From Mangifera indica (Eukaryota > Streptophyta > Magnoliopsida > Sapindales > Anacardiaceae), in assembly GCF_011075055.1 (NCBI RefSeq), contig NC_058150.1, positions 14,165,408-14,229,407 of the forward strand: a stretch of DNA of 64,000 nt, written 5' to 3'. The notes under the pieces are model-generated. The model was not told the DNA's origin. It did no database searches and saw only the letters and a list, made by a program, of their open reading frames with translations. The position numbers were made by a program, and so were the translations under genes. Below are positions 47,690 to 60,700 of this stretch, piece by piece. Within the stretch, counting starts at the first letter, position 1; every line of letters starts with the position of its first letter.

Positions 47690-48260
47690 CCAACCTAACC
47701 TAATATCAATTAACCTAAACTCGACCAAGGTGTGTGATCATCACGTGCATGAAGATGGTTAAAGAATGTGTCTAGTGCATGAAGGTGTGTGAATGAAGCT
47801 GGCTACGTGTGAACACGTGTGCGATCACCAGGAAGCACGTTTCAACATGTGGATGACTTAAGGAAGTGTGTGCAAATGTGTGACAAGATTCTGGAGGCCT
47901 GTGCCAATGCATGAAAGTTTCTAAAAGCATATGATAGCGTGTTTAAGGTATTAGTGGTGCATTCTGACACATGTAATCCTTTCAGAGGCATATGAAAATG
48001 TTCCATCAACACATTGGTTGTCCTAGGATTATAATGGGTGCAAGCAACATGCAGTGGTGAATTATATTGAGTGGTTACACGTGATAAGATTTTTAAGGTT
48101 TTCCTAGGGCACACAAATGCACGTGAAGCACAATAACGACATGTGATGGTAAGTTTTTTCAAGGTTTAAGGATGCATATGAAAGACAAAGAACAATCTAT
48201 GACATGCATTAAGAACTTATGGTTTGCTTATGAATAGCTTGTGATGGCATGTGAAGCCAT
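47690..48260 (+). repeat. Degenerate ~30-bp repeats in the leader of Copia relic 2
   Basis: Units with cores like 'gtgtgtgaa', 'aagcacgt', 'gcatgaaag' and 'gcatatg(a/t)', about 30-33 bp apart, in the same position and style as the leader array at 2130-2262 but AT-shifted, as expected after CpG decay. Confidence 0.55.
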
Positions 48261-48444
48261 ATGAGACACTTATAGGTCTCCATTTGAATGAGAATTTAAC
48301 TTTAATATGAATATTGTGGTATACAAAACCCTTCTCTTATTAGGATGGATGAATTTATGTATTAATTCTATCATATGTGGTTGTGTTACCACATAAAGTT
48401 AAAATTATTGTTCACTGGGTTAAATGCAACAATTTTTAAGAAAT

Positions 48445-49470
48445 ATTGTTAGAGACAATAAGGTATCATGTCTCTTGAAATCTTAATTAACACAATAATA
48501 TTTAGTATCATTAGAATATTTTGTGAGTTTTCATGATGTTAATTACCAAAGTAGTGCATTGTTCAAACTTACAAAATTTTCTTTTCGGTAGTGATATATT
48601 TTTAGTTTTTTATGCATAAGGTTAATTTTGCAAATGCACTGGTTATGGAGAACTCAATACACCTAAAAGTGGTTGTGTTTATTCAATTAACATGTGTTTT
48701 CCTGTTAAGTAGAGGAAGAACAATGGTTTAAAACATTTTACCTCCCCAAAAGTGATATTTCTTTAGAAAATTATATGTTCTAATGGTCCTCATATGGGTA
48801 TGCAACCTTGTGTTTAAGATCCTAATAACATGTTTTTTTTTTTTTGCCCAAAGGTGATTTATTGAAGATGCACTAGAAATTCTTATAAGGTGTGGCTTAT
48901 ACAGTTTTAAAGCTTTTTTTATTATTGCCTAATATGATTTTGTTGTAATACTTAATTAAGATTGTTAGAGATAATTCGGTGTCATATCTCATGAAATTTT
49001 AATTTTGACAATATTATTTAGTCTTAGCAAAAATTATTATAAGTTGTCCAAATGTTTAATTGCCAAAGTAATATATTTATTGAAGCTTGTGAAATTTCCA
49101 CATTCAATGAAAGAGATATTCTTCAATCTGATACATATAATTTCCTGCCTAAAGGTAGTTATTATGCATGTAAGCAATTGATGGTTACATGAGGTGATTG
49201 TGGAATAATATTGGTCGTGAAAATTTCAATTCACCTAAAAGAGGTTATGATTTTTCAATTAGCATATGTTTTTCCTTATAGTATGAAAGAGAGTAGTAAC
49301 CTAAGGGGTTTATTTGCTCAAAGGTGTTAGACTTTCCAAAAGTTATTTATTCTTCTTATTTATAACTTTATGCTTGAAGGCCCTAATTGCATATCTTATT
49401 TTCTGCCCAAAAGTGATTATATGATGATGCACCTAAAACCCTTATAGATAATAGATTATAAGGATTTCAA
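48445..49470 (+). repeat. Two-copy ~516-bp tandem duplication in Copia relic 2
   Basis: 'attgttagag' at 48445 recurs at 48961; 'ccaaagtagtgcattgttc' at about 48545 recurs diverged at about 49060, and 'gcccaaaggtgatt' at about 48846 recurs as 'gcccaaaagtgatt' at about 49406. The copies have diverged clearly, so the duplication is old. Confidence 0.7.
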
Positions 49471-50125
49471 GCTATTTATTGTTAATGATATTGCTTATTG
49501 CATCTTATTTCTAATAGAATCCATTATTGTGAACAATAATAATAATGTTACAATAGAGATCCCGACTGGCTCTAATTTTAAAGAATTAGAAATATGATTT
49601 AAATTTGCATTGTTGACTAAGGATATAATTTTGGCCTAACAAACTAGTGAAACACCCAAGCCAAAAGATCTAACTCTATTGAATAAAAGGATTCCTATGT
49701 TGAATAAGAGAAATCCATGAGGTTAAATTGCCTACCATAAAGAAGCAATTATTGATTACCTCACTGAGGTTTACCATAAGTTTACTAAAAAGTCTCACAA
49801 TATTGGAGATACTTGTTTGGTGAGTGATATGACTTTAACAAGGTATGATAGTCCTAGAAGAGTCAAAGAGTGATGAGTAATTATTAAAATTCAAAAAGGC
49901 ACCATAAGACTCTCATTTGACTTCAGTTAAATCAAGATTAGTATGTGGTTTAGAATCAGATATAAAAGATTATTAATTTGGTTTTTAAATATGATAAATA
50001 AGAGAAGCATAAAAGTGATAAATCTCTTATAATAGATTTAGTTGCTCAATTAAGACCCAATTATAAAGGAAAAAGCAACAATAATAAGTACTAGTTTTGT
50101 TGTACAAATAAGAATTAAAGTTATG

Positions 50126-51556
50126 TGTTGACTTAAGGAATCATTATGCTCTTATTTTGATGATAACAAGCTAATATGTTCCTAAGCATATTAACTAATG
50201 ATTTTACTTGAGTGTGAGTTTAGATTGCGAGAATTTATCTAATGCACTTGAAAGAGTTTCAAGATGGAAATGAAAGGCAAGACTTAAGTGAAAAATTCTT
50301 AAAGATTTGAAGAAAAACTCAAGTTTAGGTAGATATATTTGTATTTTGGAGCATTCGTTTTGATTAGAATATTTATTTGCATGTGATAGCTTACTTGAAA
50401 ATTTATTCTCATATCTTTTACATTTTGGGTTAAAATGTTAATTTTCAAACTCACTAAAGTTTTATTAATTCATTTAAAATGATGAAGTTTTGTGAACTAC
50501 ATTTTCATATCTTAAAGTTGGTTTTGAAAGAATTTTCAAAAATGGGTTAAGTTGTCACTTTTCAAAGTTAGAGGGGTCAAATTGTAATTTTTGAAAATTC
50601 AGAGGGTAAAAGGTAATAAAATTTGGTCAACCAAATTTAACCAACCGAATTCTTCGATGGCAGCTTCTGAATTATTCAAAAGCCATGCATTTTGGTTTTA
50701 GAAATTCGACTAACTGAATTAAATCCAGTCAACCAAATTTTGGTTTGAACTTTCTAACTATTAGTGCCATGTAGGCACCACAGGAGTGCCACATCACATC
50801 TAATTGATTGAATTACATTTGGTTGATCGAATTTTATGATTTCTGAAAAGTTAAAATGACTAGTCTTTGTGCACAACTGTAACTTTCCTCATTTTCCTCT
50901 ATATAAACTCAATCAAATTCATTCGTAAAGAACTTTTGCCATCAAGAACTTTCACATATTTGAAAGCAAATTAGTTTTGAGCTATTTACTTGCAAATTCC
51001 CTTCTCTAATCAAAACCCTTGTTTATACACTTTGAGATTTCATTTGCATTCGATTGTACTAAGCTTAAACTTTCATATACACTTTTTTAGAGAGATCATA
51101 TTTCGATTTCATACTTAAATTCGTACTATAAAAGAGTGAGGTTCACTGTTGGAGAGATTAGAAAATTTCTAGTGAGAGAAATTGAACTTTAACATTTGTA
51201 AAAGTTAATAACACCTTGGAAGCTATTTGTTGTGAAGAAAAGGTTGGTTGAGTTTTTGGTCAACCAAAAATTAGTGGAATACTCCAAAGGAGAAAGCTTG
51301 GAGGAGTGGATGTCGCCGGGTTGAGTCGAACCACTATATATTACGTGTTTGATTTTTTCTTCCCTTAAACTCATACTTTATGTGATGTTATTTTTTATTG
51401 TATTGATTATTTGAAATATTTTTGTTAGTCTCATAAATTGGATTAAAAAATAGGTAATATTCATTAATTTGAATAAATTATTTTAATTCTCTAATTTGGT
51501 AAAAATTATTTTAAATTGTCTAATTCACCCCCCCTCTTAGGTCATTCGATCCTTCA
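50126..51556 (+). mobile_element. Solo LTR (Copia-like), 1431 bp
   Basis: Starts TGTTGACTTAAGG, ends CCTTCA, and is flanked by perfect TTATG duplications (50121-50125, 51557-51561). The left part has the 'ttgatgataacaa' phrase and the right part 'ttcaccccccctcttagg', both common in plant Copia LTRs of the SIRE kind (lineage is inference). Several 'aattcggtcaacc' type motifs lie near 50610-50840. There is no internal region, so it is a solo LTR left by LTR-LTR recombination, or a short non-autonomous element. Confidence 0.78.
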
Positions 51557-52936
51557 TTATGTTCATGAAATTGGTCAATAAATGAAGGATAAGTAAAGGG
51601 TAGTCCACATTTAGGATTAAAAATAGTATGGAAATTAAGGTTATTGATATGAGCACAATTAATATTTTACCAATTTTTTAAGATTCTAGGATTACAAAAT
51701 GACATAGTTGGAAAACTTAATCATAGCCTTACAATTATAAAGAGAAGCAACCATGACTAAGTATCAATGGGATAAAGTAGTCAAGAAGACATAGTATGTT
51801 CTCAATGAATTTTCTCGTAAATTTATGCCAAAGTTATTTTTAGGTCTTTAGACATGGGAAAACCTAGCCTAAAGTGTTGGTTGAGCTAAGGATAGTCTAC
51901 TTAGAATAAGTATTTATGATCCTATTGAGAAGAGACTAAAACCCATATTAGTTTGTTATTACATCATTGATCACCTGGGAAATTCCAAAAGATAGGATAT
52001 TTGTAACCTCTCCTAAATAATAGGTGTGTTACAGAAAAATGGCAAGAGTTCCCCTATTTTAGAGGGCCCGGAGAATTTTTTTCTCTTTTTAATTATGCCC
52101 TGTAACACTCCCAATTAACAATTCACACAAACCAGTCCTACCAACCGACTAGATTTTTATTAACTTAATCACAATTGCAAAAATAAGTACATAATAATAA
52201 CTATTATAAAAATTATCACCCACAGAACTTTATAATCAATTTTCATAACTAGCCATATATATATACATATACATATATATAGATATAGCTATACAAAATC
52301 ATATATATATATAGATATAGGAAACAAAATATATACATATCCACCAATATCTACATCAAGTATATATATATATGCATATATTCACATATACATCAAAACT
52401 TATAAATCAACAAGATTATGGTGCCTTTCTCCCTCAGCCTCATGTCTCACTAGTGCTCCCCGGGAACTTTTGCTGCATCTCCTTACCTGTAAAATATTAA
52501 ATTAACGGAGTGAACGACTATGACTCAGTAAGAAAATCATACTCAATACTCAAAGTATTTTATATCAGTACTAATGTTTTCCATACTCAGCGTGTCTGAG
52601 CTATTTACCAAAAAATAATTGACACAAAACACGCAATTAACACGTATCATAATTCTTTTCTTTCCCACATTTATTCATTTTCTTACTATATAGATATGAT
52701 TCACTCATTATGATTTATGCATGTATGAGTGCCATGACATTTCTATTTTCTGATTATACATTTTTCGCAACTCTTTATCAGCTACACAGGCTTGTATGCA
52801 TAATTCTAATGCAAACGACTTTCATAAAATATTTACTAAATTTTTTTTTCTCTCTTTCTCATTGATCGATCTAGACTACATATGATAGTACTTGCAGTCA
52901 CCATACAAAGTATAATTCTCTCTTACACGCATATTT

Positions 52937-53140
52937 TTTTTCTTTGCTGTCCACACAGTACAACTAATATTTTTCTTTGCTGTCCACACAGTACAGCTGA
53001 TATTTTTCTTTTGCTGTCCACACAGTATAACTGATATTTTTCTTTGCTATCCATACAGTACAACTGATATTTTTCTTTTGCTGTCCACACAATATAGCTA
53101 ATATTTTTCTTTTGCTGTCCACACAGTACAGCTAATATTT
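52937..53140. repeat. 33-34-bp minisatellite, six units
   Basis: Six units of 'tttttctttgctgtccacac' + 'agtacaactgata' type, with small differences, in a head-to-tail array with no spacers between them. Confidence 0.92.
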
Positions 53141-53189
53141 TTCTTTATTCTTTTCATTCCTTCTCAAACATCATGTTATTTTTTCATGC

Positions 53190-53192
<3 letters not shown>

Positions 53193-53275
<83 letters not shown>
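53193..53275. repeat. (TA)n microsatellite, about 41 units
   Basis: Uninterrupted TA dinucleotides over about 83 bp. The reading frame through it gives alternating Ile-Tyr and is not a gene. Confidence 0.97.
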
Positions 53276-53277
<2 letters not shown>

Positions 53278-54179
53278 TGTCTCAAATTAATTTCAATTAT
53301 GCAATATAGACTTAATATAAGGGTTATTTCACATAACATGCACATAATTAAGCAACATTAACCTATATCGCATAAAATGACATTTTTGCCCTTATAGCAA
53401 AAATTTACCTTTTTACCCTTATGTCCAAAAATTACATCATGAATCCTAATGAATTTCTTTATCCTTTTAAGCATAAATCATCTTAATTCTAATACCTTAC
53501 ACACTTATATAAGTAAAAGTTATTTAAATAACCTAATTTAAATTTACTTCAAGTATGTAAAGTATGAAATTCTTACCTTTTATTTGCTAAATAGATGATT
53601 TAAGTTTATTCACCTTATTTTCTTCTTTCTGGCAACCTTAATCAACCAAAAATATGATCATCTATCAAAACCCTAAACTTGATATATCTTAAAAATTAAA
53701 TTTATTATCTCAGAACTGATCAGAATTGACAGATTTACACTTTTTATAACTGAAGCCTCTGGAAATTAGGTGGTTTAGCTAGGTTTTTTGGTGAATTTTG
53801 GTTAAGGGAAAAAACTTTAGCAAAAATCATGGAGTTCTTGGCAAAATGGGAGAGAAAATGAATAGGCATAAGTTTATAAGCCTATTGGACCATTTTGCCC
53901 TTAATCTTTTCCATAAATTACTATTTTATCCTTAGCCAATTACCAAAAACCCTTAGTACCACCATATAATTTCAAGTGTGCCCTTCAATTTTAATTCCCA
54001 CTTTGTCCCTTGAATCTTTATAAAATGACCATTTTACCCCTTTTGAAAAATATTGCTCATTTAGTAGTTTTCTATAATTTTTTTGCAATTTCTTTACACA
54101 ACAAGTTATAAAATCAACTCTAGGGGTAATTTTGGAAGTGGAGTTTACTGACACACCTGAATTCGGATGTTACAATATT

Positions 54180-54720
54180 TATCACCAAAATAAAGAATTG
54201 AAGAAATTGGCTTCGATATAGTAAAGGTTTCAAGTTTCAAAACTATTGAAAGCAATACTCTTCTATTTTTAAGGAAATGAAATAGATCCATCTAATTCTT
54301 GAAATGTTCATAAGGTTGGATAGTGTCATGGTTATGTCAATGGTGAGAAGTCAATAAAGTATACAAAGTCTAATGGAATATGAAATCATCTTAAAGGATG
54401 TTTTCACTAAAAGATTGATGGCTAATCATATAGTAGATGAGCTAAATATGATCGATATAGTGGTAAAAACCTCGATGAAAAGTCTACTATAAAAGGATTA
54501 TTTGCTATCATTAAGAATGTTTAATGTGCATCTCAGTAGAGGAGATTATGTTATCGAAAGCTCATTTGGATTAGAGTTACAAAAGGTAGATGTCAAAGTT
54601 GTCTTTTTGAATGAAAACCTTAGTAAGAGAGTCTGTATGGTGCAATCACGTTTATCAAAAGCAGAAGGGACGAAACTTTTATCATGTGATCTTAAGAAGT
54701 CTATTTATAGTTGAAATAGT
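54180..54720 (+). pseudogene. Reverse transcriptase fragment of Copia relic 2
   Basis: The frame at 54502-54714 reads LELQKVDVKVVFLNENLSK and ends CDLKKSIYS, the Copia '[15 protein letters not shown]...KLQKSIYGL' block with changes. Upstream (54180-54500) is related but has stops. The Gypsy element at 54761 cuts it shortly after. Confidence 0.7.
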
Positions 54721-54760
54721 AGTATTGATAGTGTGTCTCAGATTTAATAAAGTGTAGTTG

Positions 54761-57236
54761 TGTAACATCCCTCCCTAGAAGTACTATCCATCGAAGGAGA
54801 AATGTTACGAATTAATATTCGTAGCATCTATTTTTTTTTCTTTCTTTTTTTTTTTTAAATACTTTAAAATAAATGCATCATTAAAAGTGTTTAGAAAGTA
54901 TTCCAAGAAAACTGAAAATCTGGAAGCGAACAAAAGATGTATATACTCATATGAAAACTCATCTGAAAGCATCTGAAAACAAGGAGTAATCATATGCAAT
55001 GGTACCATAATCTCAAAAAGTCAAAAGTCGATAAAAACATGCCATTGTATGCATGTAATATAAACCAGAGATAACCTGCTCCAGCCGGATCTACCTACGC
55101 TGACCTGACCCTGCCTCGCAGCTACCTCGATCACCTGTACCTGCAATCAGGAAAGAAAAGGGAGTGAGTGATAAGAACACTCAGTAAGGGGAAAGATTAA
55201 GTAAACTATCCTTTTTTTTTCTGTTCTAACTCACTTTTGGGACTCAACCTCACATCCTAACCTCTATAAGAGATTGAGGGGATAATTTAGTTCACTCTTT
55301 ACTATTTGGGTCATACTTTGTCCCATCTGGTGTTTATTTAATACTTTCTGGAAGCTAACTATAGGGATTTGGCACTTTTCTAAGCTCAAGCTCTTTTTCT
55401 TTCACTACACTATTTTTGAATCTGAATTGAGCTCAACTGCGAGGGGACCCTACTAGGGGTCTATGTCCTACTGCGGACGTGTCCTACTGCGGACGTGCCC
55501 TACTACGGGCGGTGTAGTGTAAAGTGCCTCCTCATAGTTTATAGCATGCATGCGAGTCTTATATCTTACTAATTTCGCTTCCATCTAAATTTATTCATAA
55601 CTCACTAGACATTACTCTTGGGACGACCCTTGAATCTTGAGTCCCAACCTTTTCTTACTTTTATTTCTTTTCTTTTTCTCTTCTTTTTTTTTTTTCTTTC
55701 CTTTCCTTTCCTTTCCTTTCTTTTCTTTTCTTTTCCTTTCCTTTCTTTTCTTTCTTTTTCCTTTCCAAACTGTGAAATACTGTTCACAGCCCTGTTCATT
55801 TGACAGGGCAGCCTTCTTTTTCATACAATTTCACAGTCCAAATGGTTCCTAATTCATACAAGCTATATATCGTTGAAAAGAGGATTCAAATAGCTTTCTA
55901 ACAAGACATAATAGCACTCATAATTCATTCAATCAGGCAGTCAAAACAGCAGATAAATTCAGTGGCAAAAACTGCCTCCCCTGTTTATTTAGTAAAACAG
56001 TCCTTTCGGTTTATACAATCTTTAACAGTCCAAATGATCTCTAATTCATACAAGCTATATATCATTGGAAAGAGGATTTAAAGAGATTTCCAACAAGATA
56101 TAATAGAACTCATAATTCCATATATAAGGCAGTCAAAACGTGAGATAAACTCAGTGACAAAACGGCCTCCTCTGTTTATTTAATAAAACAGTCATTTCGG
56201 TTTATACAATCTTTAACAATCCAAATGATCTCTAATTCATACAAGCTATATATCATTGGAAAGAGGATTTAAAGAGCTTTCCAACGAGATATAATAGCAC
56301 TCATAATTCATTCAATCAGGCAGTCAAAACAGCAGATAAATTCAGTGGCAAAAACTGCCTCCCCTGTTTATTTAATAAAACAGTCCTTTCGGTTTATACA
56401 ATCTTCAACAATCCAAATGATCTCTAATTCATACAAGCTATATATCATTGGAAAGAGGATTTAAAGAGCTTTCCAACAAGATATAATAGCACTCATAATT
56501 CAATAGATAAGACAGCCAAAACATGGGACGAACTCAGTGGCAAAAACTGTAAATATTATACAACTTTCTGCCATGCACAAAATCATACACATAGACATCC
56601 CAAATGGCAAAACAATATTCCTCAACATCAAAATCAACATTTATAACCTAGATCTAAGGAACCAAAAGCTTAAAACATGTCACATATCAAGGATGATATC
56701 CCTTACCTTATTTCAAGCCAAATCTTTGAAAGTTGGCTTCCTCCTCTTTGTTTTGCTTCCTTTATCACCAAGATCACTTTAAATCAATACCAAAACACTC
56801 TAACATATTCACATAACATGCATATAAACATAGATGAAAGGAGAAGGAAGGAGATCTTTGGTTACCAAAGTTTCCAAGTGCTTCCTTTTCTTTTCTTTTC
56901 TTTCTTCTCTTCCAAACTCCTTCCAATCCTTCCTTATTTTCTTCAAGAAAGCAAAGAAAAGTATGAAGAATGTGGCTGCTGGAGCTTTTTACGGAAGAAG
57001 ATGCAAAATAATGGAAAAGTCTTCTCTTTCTCTTTATCTAATAAGCTTTATCTCTTTCTCTTTTTCTTTTGTCTTTTTCCTTTTCTTTTCTTTTTTTTTT
57101 TTCTTTTTCTTTAGGTATACATATATATGTATATAAAAAAAAACACACTCATACATATATATATTTAAAATGAGAAAAATCTCAAAACAGGGTCAAAAGA
57201 CATAATTGCCCCTGAAATATACCTGAGGGTATTACA
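54761..57236 (-). repeat. Gypsy 2 3' LTR (left on plus strand)
   Basis: 2476 bp, about 220 bp longer than in Gypsy 1. It carries four, not three, tandem units of about 190 bp (marked by 'ataatag(c/a)actcataattc' near 55908, 56100, 56291 and 56486) and a CT tract at about 55655-55767. The ends are TGTAACATCCC and GGGTATTACA. Confidence 0.93.
55780..56540. repeat. Four tandem ~190-bp units in the Gypsy 2 LTR
   Basis: Each unit contains 'ctgttta', 'acagtcc', 'tcatacaagctatatatc', 'ttggaaagagga', 'ccaacaagatataatag' and 'ggcagtcaaaac'. The right LTR has four copies as well; Gypsy 1 has three. Confidence 0.88.
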
Positions 57237-57250
57237 ACTCTTCCCCCCTC
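57237..57250 (-). other. Polypurine tract of Gypsy 2
   Basis: The minus strand reads GAGGGGGGAAGAGT immediately before the 3' LTR. Confidence 0.87.
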
Positions 57251-57272
57251 ACAAGAATTTCGTCCTCGGAAT

Positions 57273-57704
57273 TCACAAAAACAACTCTGGATGCTTCTCC
57301 TTCATGGTTTGCTCCATTTCCCAGGTAGCCTCCTCTAACTTCTGGCTTCTCCACAAGACTTTTACTAGAGGAATCTGTCGGTTCCTTAGTTGTTTAATTC
57401 TTCTGTCAAGTATCTGAATCGGTTTTTCTTCATAACTAAGGTCTTCTGATAACTTAATATCTTCTGTATTCACAACCTGGAAATGATCACCAAGACATTT
57501 TCTTAACGATGAGACATGAAATACATCATGAATCCGGTCCATACTCGCTGGTAAGGCTAATCTGTAAGCCACTTTACCAACTCTCTCAAGTATCTCATAT
57601 GGACCAATAAATCTGGGAGCTAGCTTTCCCTTCTTTCCGAATCTCATCAAATGCTTGAATGGAGCAACCTTTACAAATACAAATTCACCTACATTGAATT
57701 CCAA
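57273..57704 (-). pseudogene. Gypsy 2 integrase C-terminus with chromodomain-like tail
   Basis: In the same frame as the 1140-codon frame, after the TAG at 57750-57752. It carries GPYEILERVGKVAYRL and then LDRRIKQLRNRQIPLVKVLW ... EATWEMEQTM, the pattern of a chromodomain (variable aromatic, W-E-x-x). Chromodomain integrases target heterochromatin in related elements; targeting here is inferred. Confidence 0.85.
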
Positions 57705-57749
57705 GTCTCGACGTCGATGATCTGCATAGCTTTTCTGTCGATCTTGAGC

Positions 57750-60700
57750 CTATTTTATTCTCTGCCTGATCAGTTGGACATCATCAATCATTTTTTGGGT
57801 CAATTCGGGCCCAAGGGATCGGGTTAATACATCTCTCTCTCCTATCTCATCCCAGTGAAGAGGAGAACGACACCTCCTACCATATAATGCCTCATAAGGT
57901 GCCATCTGAATAGTCGTCTGGTAGCTGTTATTGTAAGCAAACTCCACCAAAGGCAATATCTCTACCCACGTAGCTTTATGATCCAGACAACAAGCTCTCA
58001 ACATGTCTTCCAAAATCTGATTAACCCTCTCTGTCTGACCATCTGTCTGAGGATGATAAGCTGTACTAAATGCCAAATTAGTACCCAAGGATCTTTGGAG
58101 ACTCTTCCAAAAAGCTGATACAAATCTCGTATCACGATCAGATACTATGGTCTTAGGTACACCATGTAATCTAATAATCTCCCTAACATATAATCTCCCC
58201 AACTGATCTGTGGTAGAAGTATCTTTGATAGACAGGAAATGAGCTGACTTAGTCAATCTATCAACAATCACCCAAATAGCATTACATCCATTCTGAGCTC
58301 TAGGGAGTCCACTAATGAAGTCCATGGAGATATGCTCCCATTTCCATTCTGGAATAGGTAGAGGCTGAAGTAACCCTGCAGGTCTCTGGTGTTCGGCCTT
58401 AATTTGCTGACAGGTGAGACATCTTGTAACAAACTCACCTATATCCTTTTTCATGCCTGACCACCAAAAATGTCTTTTTAAGTCCTGATACATCTTTACA
58501 CCCCCAGGGTGGGCAGTGTAAAGAGAACTATGAGCTTCTGTAAGAATTCTCTGTCTCAATCCAGTTATCTGGGGAACATACACTCGATCTCTAAATTTGA
58601 GAATTTCATTCGATACTTGAAAATCTACCTCGAGACCCTTTTCTACTTTCTGAATTTTCTGTTGACACCATTCATCTTGTGTCTGAGCCTCTCGAATTTC
58701 ATCTATGAGAGTGGGTTGAATCTCTAACCTAGCGAAGGCTCCAATCACGAGCTCAATCTGCTCTCGGTCCATCTCTCTCTGAATTTCTCTCTGGACCGTT
58801 AATTGTGATATCATCACGTTTCTACTAAGGGCGTCTGCAACCACATTAGCCTTGCCTGGATGGTATTTAATATCACAATCATAGTCTTTTACTAACTCGA
58901 GCCATCGTCTCTGCCTCATATTTAATTCCTTCTGAGTGAAGAAATATTTGAGGCTCTTATGATCAGTATAAATATTACATTTTACCCCATACAAATAGTG
59001 TCTCCAAATTTTCAAAGCAAAAACCACCGTTGCTAACTCCAAATCATGAGTGGGGTATCGTGTTTCAAATTCTTTCAATTGTCTTGAGGCATATGCTATC
59101 ACCTTGCCTCGCTGCATCAACACTGCTCCTAAACCACCATGTGAGGCATCCGTGTATAAATCATACTCAACTCCTTCCTCTGGAAGTGATAACACTGGAG
59201 CAGTAGTCAATCTTCTTTTCAATTCTTGGAAGCTTGTCTCACAGGCATCTGACCACTGAAATGGCATTGCTTTCTTCGTGAGGGTTGTAAGAGGTCTAGC
59301 TAATCTGGCAAATCCTTCCACAAACCTTCGATAATATCCTGCCAAACCCAGGAAACTACGAACCTCTTTGACTGTCTTTGGTCTCTGCCATTCAACTATT
59401 GCCTCAATCTTACTGGGATCCATTGATATACCCTCTGCTGAAATCACATGCCCCAAAAAGGTAACTCTATCTAGCCAAAATTCACATTTTGAGAATTTGG
59501 CATACAATTGTTTCTCTCTCAATCTCTGGAGGGTAAACCTCAAGTGTTTTTCATGCTCCTCTCGACTGCAAGAATATACTAAGATATCATCAATGAATAC
59601 CACAATAAATTTATCCAGGCAGTCGTGAAATACCCTATTCATCAAATCCATAAATACTGCAGGGGCATTTGTCAATCCGAATGGCATCACTACAAACTCA
59701 AAATGGCCATACCTCGTTCGGAAAGCTGTCTTGGGTATATCCTTCTCTGTCACTCTCACCTGGTGATAACCAGATCTCAAATCTATCTTGGAGAAGACCA
59801 CGGATCCCTTCAACTGATCAAATAAATCATCAATCCTGGGTAACGGGTACTTATTCTTAACGGTGGCTTTATTTAGCTCTTTGTAATCAATACACATTCT
59901 CATAGACCCGTCTTTCTTTTTCACAAATAAGATGGGAGCTCCCCAAGGTGAATGGCTCGGTCTAATAAAACCATGATCTAATAACTCTTGAAGCTGCTTT
60001 TTTAATTCTTGTAACTCAGCAGAGGCCATTCGATAGGGTGCTCTTGAAATAGGTGCTGTGCCAGGTGCCAACTCTATGCTAAACTCAATCTCTCTCTCGG
60101 GAGCTAATCCCAGTAGCTCACTTGGAAACACATCTGGAAACTCACGTACCACTGGTGTTTCCTCAATAGTTAGGTCTGACTCAACCTTGCTCACTATATA
60201 AGCCAAATATCCTGTACACCCATTTTTCAACATTTTACTAGCTTTTAACATACTAATCATCAAACTCCGGATATGACCCTCACCGAACTCAAATTGATCT
60301 CCAGAGTCTAGGTTAAATCTCACTTTCTTCTTTTTACAATCAATTTTAGCTCCGTATCTCCCCAAAAAGTCCATTCCTAAAATCATGTCAAAATCTGGCA
60401 TTTCGAACACAATTAGGTCCACTAGTAACTGTCGACCCTGAATTATAATACTCTGTCCTAGTAGCATCATCTCACTAATGACTGACCCCCCATCAGGCAA
60501 TTCAATCATAATCCTCTGGGCTATTCTAACAGGTTGCAACTTTAACCTCTCAAGCAAACCTTTGGCTATAAAACAATGAGTAGCCCCACAATCAATTAAA
60601 ACATAAATAGGAGTATCAAGATAGAGAATCTGACCCGTGACTGCTGATGGGTTAGCCTCTGCTGGGCCTTGGGTGATCGTATAAACTCTGGCTGTAGCCC

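Larger units (their letters stand above)
52002..54174 (-). mobile_element. Solo LTR (Gypsy-like), about 2.17 kb
   Basis: Plus strand starts TGTAACCTCTCC and ends GGATGTTACA, so on the minus strand it begins TGTAACATCC like the Gypsy LTRs. The flanking 5-bp duplications ATATT (51997-52001, 54175-54179) are perfect. It contains a 33-bp minisatellite (about 52937-53140) and a long TA repeat (53193-53275). No coding region is present. Orientation is inferred from the TGTAACATCC end. Confidence 0.72.
47440..54760 (+). mobile_element. Old Copia relic 2, hosting two solo LTRs and the second Gypsy element
   Basis: Plus-strand Copia remnant: leader with degenerate gcacgtg-type repeats (about 47690-48260), a tandem duplication of 516 bp (48445-49470), gag-side DNA shared with relic 1 (about 49420-50120 and 51557-52001) and a reverse-transcriptase fragment (54180-54720). 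The solo LTRs at 50126-51556 and 52002-54174 and the Gypsy at 54761 interrupt it. Many stops; no frame survives beyond 70 codons. Its left boundary is uncertain. Confidence 0.6.

Noticed and set aside
47842..48162. 106-codon minus-strand frame with many Cys, His and Thr
   Set aside because: It runs through the gcacgtg-type leader repeats of Copia relic 2, which give such residues on the opposite strand.
52937..53140. Six evenly spaced 33-bp repeats that could suggest a CRISPR array
   Set aside because: The units are directly joined with no unique spacers, lie inside an LTR of plant DNA, and have no cas genes nearby.
53173..53361. Reading frame with a long Ile-Tyr repeat
   Set aside because: It is the translation of the TA microsatellite and its border, with no gene context.
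56537..57136. Frames of 81-145 codons at the end of the Gypsy LTR, also present at 9381-10015
   Set aside because: They lie inside the LTR, are low in complexity and antisense to the element, and are shared only because the LTRs are homologous.
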